In this document: positions 1-10,256 of the stretch, piece by piece
Numbering within the stretch: position 1 is the first letter of the stretch
How the letters are laid out: each line of letters opens with the position of its first letter
Origin: Phenylobacterium sp.
GTDB lineage: Bacteria; Pseudomonadota; Alphaproteobacteria; Caulobacterales; Caulobacteraceae
DNA: 35,627 nucleotides
Reading direction: 5' to 3'
NCBI RefSeq assembly: GCF_030697925.1
Contig: NZ_JAUYOJ010000065.1
Coordinates: 1 to 35,627, forward strand
The notes under the pieces: model-generated
Seen by the model: the letters and a program-made list of their open reading frames with translations, nothing else
Told to the model about the DNA's origin: nothing
Database searches by the model: none
Program-made: the position numbers and the translations under genes

Positions 1-494
1 CGCCCGCCACAGCCTGACGGGCAACCGCCCCGGACACCGGTCCACGCCCACAAAGCGGCGGCCAAAGGCGCTACCCCACCGCATTCCAGGCTTCGAAGGA
101 GGCTCTCAGCCGCTCATTAGCGGACTAAATCAACGATATCGGCGCCTGTCGGACCTAATGAAGTTATGTCGCTCCTTAGGGTCACCACCCGTAAACCTAC
201 GGTGTCGATCACCCCGAATAGGTGTGCCAGTCTCGTCCTGGGCCGCTCTCTGGTCTACCGCGCGGTGTGATGGTTGAGGCCCAGGGGCGCCGTGCTTGGA
301 ATGCGCCGCCCCACTCATGGTTTGCGCCAGAAAACCCAGACGAGGCCAGTGATCGCCGTCACGAAAGCCGTCAAAGCCGCGATGGTTTTGGGGGCGGGAA
401 GAGCCGAGGCAGCCTCCTTCATTAGGATCAGCTGTTTGTCCCAAGCTGGGGTTTGCCCTAAGAGCAAAAGCCTTCTCTCGGAGGGCGTCGGGCC
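1..494. other. Gene-poor stretch before coaBC
   Basis: No convincing protein gene of normal size, tRNA or rRNA is visible. The open frames here have neither good ribosome sites nor recognisable motifs. The only item I would keep is a possible 35-codon membrane ORF on the minus strand (315-422), listed separately. Base composition is less GC-skewed by codon position than in the genes that follow, as expected for non-coding or decayed DNA. Confidence 0.5.
315..422 (-). CDS. Possible 35-aa single-pass membrane peptide or gene-tail remnant
   Basis: The minus-strand frame from ATG 422 to TGA 315 encodes 35 residues ending in a hydrophobic helix (AALTAFVTAITGLVWVFW) followed by a basic Arg-Lys-Pro end. 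The frame stays open upstream of the ATG towards the coaBC start, so it may instead be the tail of a truncated membrane protein. There is no clear Shine-Dalgarno sequence before the ATG, and the codons are less GC3-rich than in the neighbours. I do not recognise a family. It lies divergent to coaBC. Treat it as a candidate only. Confidence 0.2.
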   Translation of the reverse strand: MKEAASALPAPKTIAALTAFVTAITGLVWVFWRKP

Positions 495-1688
495 TTGTCG
501 GAAAAACGGGTTCTCTTGATCGTGGGCGGCGGGATCGCCGCCTATAAGGCCCTGGAACTGACCCGCCTGCTGCGCAAGGCCGGGATCGGGGTGCGGCCCA
601 TCCTCACCCAGGCGGGCGCCGAATTCGTCACCCCGCTGTCGCTGGCAGCCCTAGCCGAGGACAAGGTCTATTCGCAGCTCTTCTCCCTGACGGACGAAGC
701 CGAGATGGGCCATATCGAGCTGTCGCGCTCGGCCGACCTGGTGGTGGTGGCGCCGGCCACCGCCGACCTGATGGCCAAGGCGGCGCACGGCCTGGCCGGG
801 GACCTGGCCTCGACCACCCTGCTGGCCACCGACAAGCCGGTGCTGATGGCGCCGGCCATGAACGTGCGGATGTGGGAGCACGCCGCCACCCGCCGCAACC
901 TCGCGACCCTGAAGGCCGATGGGGTGCTGTTCGTGGGCCCCGACGAGGGGGCCATGGCCTGTGGCGAGTTCGGCTTCGGCCGCATGGCCGAGCCCGCCAC
1001 GATCTTCGAGGCGATCCTCGAGGCCCTGCGCGGCCCGGCGGCTCGGCCCCTGGCCGGCAAGCGCGCCATCGTCACCGCCGGACCGACCGCCGAGCCGCTG
1101 GATCCCGTGCGGCTGCTGACCAACCGCTCCAGCGGCAAGCAGGGCTTCGCCATCGCCAAGGCCCTGGCCGATCTGGGCGCCGAGGTGACCCTGGTGGCCG
1201 GTCCCGTGTCGGTCCCGACCCCGGTGGGTGTCAAGCGGGTGGACGTGGAGACCGCGCGTGAGATGCTGGCGGCCTGCGAGGCGGCCCTGCCGGCCGACAT
1301 CGCCGTCTGCGTCGCCGCGGTGGCCGACTGGCGCCCCGCCGACGCGGCCGGGATCAAGCTGAAGAAGGACGGGAACGGCCCGCCCTCAATCGCCCTGGTG
1401 GAGAACCCCGATATCCTTGCCACCCTCTCGACTTCCGCCCGGCGGCCGAAGCTGGTGGTGGGGTTCGCCGCCGAGACCCACGACGTGGAGACCTACGCCA
1501 AGGCCAAGCTCGCCCGCAAAGGCTGCGACTGGATCGTGGCCAATGATGTCAGCCTCGAGGGCGTCATGGGCGGGGATGACAACACGGTGTCTATCGTCAC
1601 GGCGGGGGGAATCGAGCGATGGGAGCGGACCGCGAAGTCGCAGGTGGCGAGCAGGCTCGCCGCCCGCATGGCCCAGGAGCTCTCGTGA
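495..1688 (+). CDS. coaBC: Bifunctional phosphopantothenoylcysteine decarboxylase / phosphopantothenate-cysteine ligase
   Basis: This cytoplasmic enzyme makes 4'-phosphopantetheine for coenzyme A: the CoaB half ligates cysteine to phosphopantothenate and the CoaC half decarboxylates the product with FMN. The 397-aa length is normal for the fusion. The CoaC half (about 1-180) shows the N-terminal GGGIAAYK loop, the active-site His73 in [14 protein letters not shown] (120-123) and the [10 protein letters not shown] flap with catalytic Cys156. The CoaB half (about 188-397) starts with [16 protein letters not shown] and has [11 protein letters not shown] at about 198-208. The start is TTG at 495, preceded by GGAGGG at 480-485 with a good spacer. 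Its last bases overlap the GTG start of dut (GTGA), so the two are translationally coupled. Confidence 0.95.
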   Translation: MSEKRVLLIVGGGIAAYKALELTRLLRKAGIGVRPILTQAGAEFVTPLSLAALAEDKVYSQLFSLTDEAEMGHIELSRSADLVVVAPATADLMAKAAHGLAGDLASTTLLATDKPVLMAPAMNVRMWEHAATRRNLATLKADGVLFVGPDEGAMACGEFGFGRMAEPATIFEAILEALRGPAARPLAGKRAIVTAGPTAEPLDPVRLLTNRSSGKQGFAIAKALADLGAEVTLVAGPVSVPTPVGVKRVDVETAREMLAACEAALPADIAVCVAAVADWRPADAAGIKLKKDGNGPPSIALVENPDILATLSTSARRPKLVVGFAAETHDVETYAKAKLARKGCDWIVANDVSLEGVMGGDDNTVSIVTAGGIERWERTAKSQVASRLAARMAQELS

Positions 1689-2140
1689 CGCCGACCGTCC
1701 CCGTCAAACGCCTGCCGCACAATCCCGACCTGCCGCTGCCCGCCTATGAGACCGCCGACGCCGCGGGCATGGACCTGCGCGCCGCGGTGCCGCAGGACGC
1801 CCCCATCGTTCTGGCGCCCGGCGCGCGGTTCCCGGTCCCCACCGGCCTGGCCTTCGCCATCCCCTCCGGTTTCGAGGGCCAGGTGCGGCCGCGCTCGGGC
1901 CTGGCGCTGAAGTCCGGCGTCACCTGCCTTAATTCGCCGGGGACGGTGGACGCCGACTATCGCGGCGAGGTGAAGGTGATCCTGATCAACCACAGCGCCG
2001 AGGACTTCACGGTTCGTCGCGGCGACCGCATCGCCCAGATGATCATCGCCCCCGTGACCCAGGCGGCCCTGGCCGAGGTCGCCGACCTGGACGACACCGC
2101 CCGCGGCGCCGGCGGCTTCGGCTCGACGGGCGGACGCTAG
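1685..2140 (+). CDS. dut: dUTP diphosphatase (dUTPase)
   Basis: The enzyme hydrolyses dUTP to dUMP and pyrophosphate, keeping uracil out of DNA and supplying dTMP synthesis. All five motifs of trimeric dUTPases are in order: [17 protein letters not shown], the loop with [13 protein letters not shown] holding the catalytic Asp, RGDRIAQMI, and the C-terminal glycine-rich [12 protein letters not shown]. The start chosen is GTG 1685, overlapping the coaBC stop, which gives 151 aa, the usual length. A longer in-frame reading from 1619 would add residues that belong to the coaBC end in another frame. The next gene starts 2 nt after the stop. Confidence 0.95.
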   Translation: MTPTVPVKRLPHNPDLPLPAYETADAAGMDLRAAVPQDAPIVLAPGARFPVPTGLAFAIPSGFEGQVRPRSGLALKSGVTCLNSPGTVDADYRGEVKVILINHSAEDFTVRRGDRIAQMIIAPVTQAALAEVADLDDTARGAGGFGSTGGR

Positions 2141-2142
2141 GC

Positions 2143-2727
2143 ATGGAGCTGATCCTCGTCCGCCACGGCCTGCCTGTGCGCAGCGACGGCCACGCCGATC
2201 CCGAGCTGTCGGAGGAGGGCCACGACCAGGCCCGGCGGGTGGCGCTCTGGCTGGCCGATGACGGGGTCGACGCCGCGTGGTCCAGCCCCATGCGGCGCGC
2301 GATCCAGACCGCCGAGCCCTTCGTGGCCCATGGCGGCCACGCGCTGCAACTCCACGAGGGCGTGGCCGAGTTCGACCGCCATTCCGAAGCCTATGTGCCC
2401 ATGGAGGTGCTGAAGCGCGAGGACTACGCCGCCTGGAAAGCCCTGGCCGAGGGCGGCCACGGCGTCGATGTGCCGGCCTTCCAGGACCAGGTCGTCGGGG
2501 CGCTGGAGGAGGTCATCGCCACCCATCCGGGCGGGCGCGTGGCGGTCTTCTGCCATGGCGGGGTGATCAATGTCTGGACCGCCCATGTGCTGAAGATGGA
2601 GCCGCGGCTGTTCTTCGAGCCGGGTTACACCAGCGTCCACCGCTATATGTGCGCCCGCGGCGGCCAGCGGAACGTGGTCAGCCTGAACGAACGCGCCCAC
2701 CTGCGCGAGGTCGCCGCCGCGATCTAG
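2143..2727 (+). CDS. Histidine phosphatase superfamily protein (phosphoglycerate mutase-like)
   Basis: This 194-aa protein belongs to the branch-1 histidine phosphatase fold. The phosphorylated histidine is His8 in the N-terminal LVRHG motif, and the second catalytic histidine is His138 in VFCHGG. Substrate cannot be assigned: the family covers sugar phosphates, nucleotides and phosphoproteins. It sits 2 nt after dut in what looks like a three-gene operon. It ends by convergent overlap of 4 bp with the amidase on the other strand. Confidence 0.85.
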   Translation: MELILVRHGLPVRSDGHADPELSEEGHDQARRVALWLADDGVDAAWSSPMRRAIQTAEPFVAHGGHALQLHEGVAEFDRHSEAYVPMEVLKREDYAAWKALAEGGHGVDVPAFQDQVVGALEEVIATHPGGRVAVFCHGGVINVWTAHVLKMEPRLFFEPGYTSVHRYMCARGGQRNVVSLNERAHLREVAAAI

Positions 2728-4160
2728 GCGGGCGGCGGCAGGTAGCCGCGCAGGGTCTCGTCGATGGCCTGGGCGACCGCCAGGGTGCGGGAGTCGCCAC
2801 CGCGCGGCCCGATGATCTGCATGCCCACCGGCAGGCCCGAGGCCGCGAGGCCCGCGGGGACCACCGTGGCCGGGAGGTGGCAGGCGCTCGCCAGGGCGAC
2901 CCAGTTCATCATCGCGACATAGGGGACCTGCGTCCCGTCCGTGAGCTCCAGGCGGCGGGCCGTGAACGGCCGGTGGTCGTGCGGGAAGGCGACCCGCGGC
3001 GTCACGGGCGCCAGGATCACGTCGAACCGCAGGAACACTTCGCCCATGGCGTGGCTGAGCCGCGCGCGGACCTCGTCGGCGGCGATCCACTCCGCGTGGC
3101 TGGCGGCGTAGGCGCGCGACAGCCCGCCCCAGGACCTGAGGTCGAGGCCGATCGAACCGGCCAGGTCGGCCAGGGCCCGCGTGCGCCGCGCCCGCCGCTG
3201 TAGGGCCGGCGGCATGTCGCCGCCGATGATCGAGCCCAGCAGGGTCAGGAAGGCGCCCATGAGCTGGTCGGCCGGCACGGGGCTGGATATCGGCTGGACC
3301 TCGGCGCCGGCCGCCGCAAGCTCGCGAGCCAAGGCTTCCAGCACCACGCGGACCTCTGGGTCCAACGGGAACAGCGGCTCGTCCAGCCACAGTCCGACCC
3401 GCAGGGACGACAGATCGGCCGGCTTGGCCTTGGCGGCGATGGGTCCGTTCTCGATCACCGAGAGCAGCAGCCGCAGGTCGCGGGCCGACCGGGCCATCGG
3501 CCCGACCACATTGAGGTCGCGTTCGATATGGGCGCCGGGCGCGGGGGGCACGTGGCCGCGTTGCGAGACCATGCCCCAGGTGGGCTTGTGGGAGAACACG
3601 CCGCAGAAGCTGGCCGGGACCCGCAGGGAGCCGGCGATATCCGAGCCGATCTCCAGGGCCGTGACTCCGCTCGCCAGGGCGCCGGCTGCTCCGCCCGACG
3701 AGCCGCCGGTGGTGCGCGTGACGTCCCAGGGATTGTTCGAGGTCCCGTAGACGGCGTTGAAGCTCTGCCAGTCGCCGGCCATCACCGGCACATTGGTCTT
3801 GCCCCAGATCACCGCCCCGGCCCGGCGGGCGTGGGTCACCGCCACGGCGTCCTCGGCCCTGCGGTGACGGAAGGTCTCCAGGCCGGAGGAGGCCGGCAGG
3901 CCCGCCACGTCCAGGGTGTCCTTTATGGTCATCGGCAGGCCGGCGAGCGGGCCCAGGGTCTCGCCGCGCAGGCGCAGGTCGTCGACGGCTCGGGCCGCCT
4001 CCAGGGCCCGGTCGAGGTCAGCGGCGACCACCAGGTTCAGGCGGGCGTGGGTGGCCTCGTGGCGGGCGAGCGCCAGCTTCAGCAATTCGACGGCCGAGAT
4101 GTCCTTGGCCGTAAGGGCGGCGAGTTGGCCCGTGGCGTCGCGGCTCAGGAGATCGGCCAT
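2724..4160 (-). CDS. Amidase signature family hydrolase
   Basis: This 478-aa protein has the amidase-signature Ser-cisSer-Lys triad: Lys80 in LPMTIKD, the cis-Ser within TGGSSGG (151-157), and the nucleophile Ser178 in GSDIAGSLR. Such enzymes hydrolyse carboxamides; the substrate is unknown. It resembles the free-standing family members rather than GatA, because no gatC or gatB is nearby. The start is ATG 4160. An open frame continues upstream across dapB, but that part is a shadow of dapB. dapB ends 14 nt upstream on the same strand, so the two are probably co-transcribed. Confidence 0.9.
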   Translation of the reverse strand: MADLLSRDATGQLAALTAKDISAVELLKLALARHEATHARLNLVVAADLDRALEAARAVDDLRLRGETLGPLAGLPMTIKDTLDVAGLPASSGLETFRHRRAEDAVAVTHARRAGAVIWGKTNVPVMAGDWQSFNAVYGTSNNPWDVTRTTGGSSGGAAGALASGVTALEIGSDIAGSLRVPASFCGVFSHKPTWGMVSQRGHVPPAPGAHIERDLNVVGPMARSARDLRLLLSVIENGPIAAKAKPADLSSLRVGLWLDEPLFPLDPEVRVVLEALARELAAAGAEVQPISSPVPADQLMGAFLTLLGSIIGGDMPPALQRRARRTRALADLAGSIGLDLRSWGGLSRAYAASHAEWIAADEVRARLSHAMGEVFLRFDVILAPVTPRVAFPHDHRPFTARRLELTDGTQVPYVAMMNWVALASACHLPATVVPAGLAASGLPVGMQIIGPRGGDSRTLAVAQAIDETLRGYLPPPA

Positions 4161-4174
4161 GCAGCTCGTTCCCG

Positions 4175-4945
4175 TTAGTTGAGGCCCAGGACGTCCTGCA
4201 TGTCGTACTTGCCGGGTGGCCGGTTCGCGACCCAGCGGGCGGCCTCCACCGCGCCGCGGGCGAACAGGCCCCGATCGCGCGCGGAGTGGCTCAGGGTCAG
4301 GATCTCGTCGTCGGCTGCGAAGGTCACCGAATGCTCGCCGATGATGTCGCCGCCGCGCATCACCGAGAAGCCGATATCGCCCGGGGTTCGGGGACCTGTA
4401 TTGCCCTCGCGCGCGCGGGTGGAGGCCAGGGCCAGGTCCACGCCGCGGCCCTTGGCGGCGGCCTCGCCCAGCATCAGGGCGGTGCCGGAAGGGGCGTCGA
4501 CCTTGCGCCGATGGTGGGCCTCGAAGATCTCGATGTCGTAGGCGTCGGGGCCGAGCGCTCGGGCGGCCTGGGCCACTAGGCCCAGCAGCATGTTGACCCC
4601 CAGCGAGAAGTTCCCTGCCTGGACGATGGCGACCGTCTCGGCCGCCTTGCCGATGGCGGCGAGGTCCTGGTCGGAAAGTCCGGTGGAGCCGATCACCAGG
4701 GTCGGCCCACCCCGCGCCGCGCAGGCCTGGGCCAGGGCGACGGAGGCGGCGGGGGTCGTGAAGTCGATGACGACGTCGGCGCCGTCCAGCGCCGCGGCCT
4801 GGTCGACCAGGCCCGCGCCGCTCGCGCCCGGGCGGTCGAACCGCCCAGACAACACGACGTCCTCGCGGCCGGCGATCACGGCGGCCACCGCCTGGCCCAT
4901 GCGGCCGAGCGCGCCGGCGACGGCGATCTTGATCGGGGCGGTCAG
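4175..4945 (-). CDS. dapB: 4-hydroxy-tetrahydrodipicolinate reductase, apparently with a CTG start
   Basis: DapB reduces the cyclised product of DapA with NAD(P)H in the diaminopimelate/lysine pathway. The nucleotide-binding loop is [11 protein letters not shown] and the signature [15 protein letters not shown] carries the catalytic His and Lys. The first ATG (4900) would cut off the Rossmann loop. The natural N-terminus (Thr-Ala-Pro-Ile-Lys-Ile-Ala...) is reached only from CTG 4945, with GGAGAG six bases before it. That start gives 256 aa, the usual length. No ATG, GTG or TTG lies in frame near that position. A GTG at 4952 is in the wrong frame. Confidence 0.9.
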   Translation of the reverse strand: MTAPIKIAVAGALGRMGQAVAAVIAGREDVVLSGRFDRPGASGAGLVDQAAALDGADVVIDFTTPAASVALAQACAARGGPTLVIGSTGLSDQDLAAIGKAAETVAIVQAGNFSLGVNMLLGLVAQAARALGPDAYDIEIFEAHHRRKVDAPSGTALMLGEAAAKGRGVDLALASTRAREGNTGPRTPGDIGFSVMRGGDIIGEHSVTFAADDEILTLSHSARDRGLFARGAVEAARWVANRPPGKYDMQDVLGLN

Positions 4946-5101
4946 GGGACACTCTCCGGCGGACGCGAACCTAAGGAGCGCTACTCTCCCGTCCTTGGGC
5001 GCTGGGTCAAGCTTGCGCGCGCCGCGCCGCCCATGTGGTTCCGGAAAGCGCCAGGCGCCGTCCGGAGCGCCACGCGGCCCTCCGGACGAGGCTTGGGGCC
5101 G

Positions 5102-5728
5102 CTAGGCGGCCTGGAAGAGGGTGAGCTCCTCCTTCAGGGCGCGGGCCACGGCGGGACGGGCGCTGACCCGGTCGCGATAGGCGGCGATGGCCGGCCACTT
5201 GGCCAGGTCGATGCCCACGAACTGGGCCCAGTTGAGCACCGCCATCAGATAGGCGTCGGCGACGCTGAAGCGGTCGATCAGGTATTCGCGGCCTTCCAGG
5301 TGGCTGTTCAGATAGTCGAGCCGTTCGTCCGCGCCCTCGCGGGCGAAGGCCTTGGCCCCGTCGTTGGACCTGGACGAGAGCAGGGGGTTGAACACCAGCT
5401 TGTGCAGCTCGGTCCCCACGAAGCTCAGCCATTGCTGCAGGCGGTAACGTTCGGGCGATCCGGCGGCGGGAGCGAGCGCGGCGTCGGGGAAGGCGTCGGC
5501 CAGGTACTGCAGGACCGCGGCGTTCTCGGTGATCACCTCGCCGTCGTCCGTGCGCACGGCCGGCACCAGCCCCTTGGCGTTGATCGTGCGGTAGTCGACG
5601 CCGCCGCCCTTGATGGTCTTGGTCTTGGCGTCGACCTGGTTCAGGGAGACCTTGCCTTCGGCCCCGGCCTCATAGACGGCGATGCGGGTGGAGAGCGAGC
5701 AGGCGAGCGGGGAGAAGTAGACGTCCAT
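5102..5728 (-). CDS. Glutathione S-transferase family protein
   Basis: This 208-aa cytosolic protein has an N-terminal thioredoxin-like domain (about 1-80) and a helical C-terminal domain. The N-terminus MDVYFSPLACSLSTRIA matches beta/GstA-type transferases, in which the Cys and Ser near residue 10 contact glutathione. LVPAVRTDDG and ITENAAVLQYLAD form the glutathione-binding loop, and FSVADAYLMAVLNW is the usual C-terminal capping motif. The start is ATG 5728, which has GGAGG just upstream. An open frame reaching 5785 is possible but lies in the promoter region. It is divergent from a TetR gene, a common arrangement for inducible detoxification. Confidence 0.9.
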   Translation of the reverse strand: MDVYFSPLACSLSTRIAVYEAGAEGKVSLNQVDAKTKTIKGGGVDYRTINAKGLVPAVRTDDGEVITENAAVLQYLADAFPDAALAPAAGSPERYRLQQWLSFVGTELHKLVFNPLLSSRSNDGAKAFAREGADERLDYLNSHLEGREYLIDRFSVADAYLMAVLNWAQFVGIDLAKWPAIAAYRDRVSARPAVARALKEELTLFQAA

Positions 5729-5744
5729 GGGGAAACCTCCGTCG

Positions 5745-5772
5745 TTGATTTCCGTACCGTTCCGCATAAAAT
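5745..5772 (+). promoter_or_regulatory. Candidate promoter for the tetR gene in the GST/tetR divergent region
   Basis: TTGATT (5745-5750), a 16-bp spacer and TAAAAT (5767-5772) resemble a housekeeping promoter reading towards the regulator at 5800. The 71-bp gap must also hold the GST promoter and presumably the TetR operator. I see no perfect palindrome, so the operator is not assigned. Confidence 0.35.
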
Positions 5773-5799
5773 AGACCGTCGTCAAGGATTTGCTGCGAA

Positions 5800-6423
5800 G
5801 TGGTACAAAAAGAACCTTCCGGCTCCAGCCGACCGCGCGGCCGGCCGCGCGCCTATGATCCGGCGACCGCGCTCGGCAAGGCGCGCGACGCCTTCTGGCG
5901 CAACGGCTTCTCCGCGACCTCGCTGGACGACCTGTCAGCCGCCACCGGCCTCAACCGTCCCAGCCTCTACGGGGCCTTCGGGGACAAGAAGGCGCTCTAC
6001 ATGGCCACCCTGCAGCGTTCGCGGGCGGAGATGTTGGCGAGCCTGGAGCTGGGTTTGTCGGCGCCTGGCCCCGTGCGCGAGGTGCTTAAGGCGATCTATG
6101 CCGGCGCCTCGACCATCTATCGTTCGGGCAGCGAGGCCCAGCGCGGTTGCTTCCTGATCGGCACGGCGCTGACCGAGAGCGTCGCCGATCCCGATGTACG
6201 GCAGCTGCTCGACCAGGTGTTCGGCGAACTGGACGAAGGCTTCGCCGCGCGCCTGGCCGCCAATCCCGAAGAACTGCCGCCGGGGGCCGACCCCGTGGCT
6301 ATGGGCAGGATGGCCACTGCGATCCTGCACGCCCTGGCGGTCCGCGCGCGCGCCGGCGCCGACGAGGCCTCCTTGCGGGCGATCTATGAGGCCGGCGTCG
6401 ATCTGATCTGCGCGCGGCCCTAA
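5800..6423 (+). CDS. TetR/AcrR family transcriptional regulator
   Basis: This 207-aa regulator has an N-terminal helix-turn-helix: GFSATSLDDLSAATGLNRPS followed by LYGAFGDKKALY, the typical TetR DNA-binding block at about 35-70. The remainder is a helical ligand-binding domain. The basic leader RPRGRPRAYD is common in this family. The start is GTG 5800, with AAGGA 11 nt upstream. It is divergent from the glutathione transferase at 5728, so that gene is the most likely target, with de-repression by an electrophile or drug as the usual logic. Ligand unknown. Confidence 0.9.
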   Translation: MVQKEPSGSSRPRGRPRAYDPATALGKARDAFWRNGFSATSLDDLSAATGLNRPSLYGAFGDKKALYMATLQRSRAEMLASLELGLSAPGPVREVLKAIYAGASTIYRSGSEAQRGCFLIGTALTESVADPDVRQLLDQVFGELDEGFAARLAANPEELPPGADPVAMGRMATAILHALAVRARAGADEASLRAIYEAGVDLICARP

Positions 6424-6431
6424 AACGGTCA

Positions 6432-6447
6432 AGCTTGGCGCCAAGCT
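6432..6447. repeat. 16-bp perfect palindrome between tetR and the S41 peptidase gene
   Basis: AGCTTGGCGCCAAGCT is its own reverse complement. It starts 9 nt after the tetR stop and ends 28 nt before the peptidase start. It could be a hairpin ending tetR transcription (no T-run follows) or an operator for the peptidase gene. Confidence 0.45.
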
Positions 6448-6475
6448 GGGGATATCCGCTGGAGGGAACCGCCCC

Positions 6476-7771
6476 ATGAAGACCCTGTTGGCCGCCGTCG
6501 TCATGGCGCTGGCGCTTGCGCCGCCGGTGCTCGCCCAGCCCGCGCCGATCGATCCGCGAGCTCGGACCGAGGCGATCGCCGCGGCCATCCAGCAAGAGTA
6601 TTTCGACGAGGCCAAGGGCCGGCGCCTCGCTGCGGAACTTCGCGCGGAGGCCGCCAAGGGCGCCTATGACAGCCTGAAGGACCCCCGCGACTTCGCAGGC
6701 GCGCTCAGCGCGCGGCTCAGGCCCCAGGACGGCCATTTCCAGGTGAGCTGGTCGCCGCCGCAGGCCGGCGCGCCGGACCGGCCGGCTTTCGACCCCGCCA
6801 AGGCCGCCGCCGCAGCGCGGCGGATCAATTACGGCTTCCGCGCCGTCCAGGTCCTGCCCGGCAATATTGGCTATATCGATCTGCGCCAGTTCGCCCATTT
6901 CGAGGGCGACGGCCCGGCGCGGGCCGCGGCCGACGCGGCGATGGCGCTGATCGCGGGGACCGACGCGGTGATCGTCGACCTGCGCTTCAATGGCGGCGGC
7001 TCGCCGGCCATGGTCGGCTATCTGGCGAGCTGGTTCGTGCCCAGCGGCGCCGATATCTACAACACCTTCAAGAGCCGCGGCCCCGACACCTACGAGGCGC
7101 CGACCGCCGAAATCCGCGGCGCACGCCGCCTGGAGGTCCCGCTCTATATCCTGGTCAGCGGCCGCACCGGCTCGGCGGCGGAGAGCTTCGCCTACACCCT
7201 GCAGGCGGCCAAGCGCGCGACCGTCGTGGGCGAGCGTTCGGCGGGCGGCGCCAATCCTGGCGGCGCCAATCCCGTCGGCGACGGCTTGGAGGTGTTCGTT
7301 TCCAGCGGCTCGCCGGTCAATCCGATCACGGGCGCGAACTGGGAAGGAACCGGCGTCGTCCCCGATGTCGTCGCCGCGCCGGACCAGGCCCTTGTCCGCG
7401 CCCAGGTCCTGGCTCTGCGCCGCATCGCCCAGGCGCCCCTGGCCGAGCCGGCCGCCACCGAGGTCCGCTGGATCCTCGAGGCCCTGGACAGGCCGCCGGC
7501 CGTCGACCCGGCCGCCCTGGCGCGCTACGCCGGCGACTATGGCCCCTATGCCGTGACCCTGGCGGGCGACCGGCTTGTCCTGCGCCAGGGCCGCCGGCCT
7601 CCGGCCGCGCTCGACCCGCTGGCGGAGCCCGGACTGTTCGCCGTCGATGGTGCGCCCACCTGGCGGATACGCTTCGAGGCGCCAATCGGCGGTCCCGCAT
7701 CCGCCCTGGTCTCGATGGGGTCCGACGGCTCGGCCGCGCGCCAGCCCCGGACACTTGCGCAACAGCCTTGA
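6476..7771 (+). CDS. Exported S41 family peptidase
   Basis: This 431-aa protein has a signal peptide (about 1-21, ending VLAQP) and a tail-specific-protease (TSPc/S41) core. Hallmarks are VLPGNIGYIDLRQF (about 126-139), AVIVDLRFNGGGSP (about 164-177) and VSGRTGSAAESF, where Ser233 is the expected nucleophile. A GERSAGGANPGG segment follows, as in interphotoreceptor-retinoid-binding-protein-like members. No PDZ domain is evident, unlike CtpA. The last 100 residues form a poorly conserved tail. GGAGGG precedes ATG 6476. It probably acts in the periplasm or outside the cell; substrate unknown. Confidence 0.88.
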   Translation: MKTLLAAVVMALALAPPVLAQPAPIDPRARTEAIAAAIQQEYFDEAKGRRLAAELRAEAAKGAYDSLKDPRDFAGALSARLRPQDGHFQVSWSPPQAGAPDRPAFDPAKAAAAARRINYGFRAVQVLPGNIGYIDLRQFAHFEGDGPARAAADAAMALIAGTDAVIVDLRFNGGGSPAMVGYLASWFVPSGADIYNTFKSRGPDTYEAPTAEIRGARRLEVPLYILVSGRTGSAAESFAYTLQAAKRATVVGERSAGGANPGGANPVGDGLEVFVSSGSPVNPITGANWEGTGVVPDVVAAPDQALVRAQVLALRRIAQAPLAEPAATEVRWILEALDRPPAVDPAALARYAGDYGPYAVTLAGDRLVLRQGRRPPAALDPLAEPGLFAVDGAPTWRIRFEAPIGGPASALVSMGSDGSAARQPRTLAQQP

Positions 7772-7801
7772 GAAAGGACGGCGAAGCTTTCCGTGGGAAG
7801 G

Positions 7802-7827
7802 TTGTGGCGCGGGGCCGGGCTCTATAG
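7802..7827 (+). promoter_or_regulatory. Candidate promoter of the malic enzyme gene
   Basis: TTGTGG (7802-7807) and CTATAG (7822-7827) are separated by 14 bp, close to the short-spacer form of housekeeping promoters described in Caulobacter. It lies 48 nt before the start codon at 7875. Confidence 0.3.
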
Positions 7828-7874
7828 GTTGGCGGCCTCCAAAACCAAGCCTGCCCAAAGGAACCGCCGCGCCT

Positions 7875-10163
<2,289 letters not shown>

Positions 10164-10206
10164 TGTCCGTGCGCACGCACAAGACCTAACGGCTGGTCCG
10201 CTCTGA

Positions 10207-10236
10207 GGGGTGCGGACGATCCGTCGTCCCCACCCC
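10207..10236 (+). terminator. Strong hairpin between maeB and the Hsp70 gene
   Basis: GGGGTGCGGACGA and TCGTCCCCACCCC pair over 12 bp with a single C-C mismatch around a TCCG loop. Only a short TT follows, so it may be an incomplete intrinsic terminator for maeB or a leader structure for the gene starting 20 nt later. Confidence 0.5.
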
Positions 10237-10256
10237 TTCGAACAGGAGCGCGACCC

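Noticed and set aside
130..200. A short motif (TAATGAAGTTATGTCGC) reminiscent of recombinase-associated ends
   Set aside because: Only one copy is visible and no recombinase or partner repeat is nearby, so an attachment site cannot be supported.
2724..4952. Apparent 742-aa fusion upstream of the amidase
   Set aside because: The first ~260 codons are the out-of-frame shadow of dapB (Arg/Gly/Pro-rich). The amidase starts at ATG 4160.
7244..7273. 15-bp tandem repeat in the S41 peptidase gene
   Set aside because: It encodes the GGANPGGANP segment. Gly-Gly-Ala-Asn/His-Pro-Gly-Gly is a normal feature of this family, so the repeat needs no special explanation.
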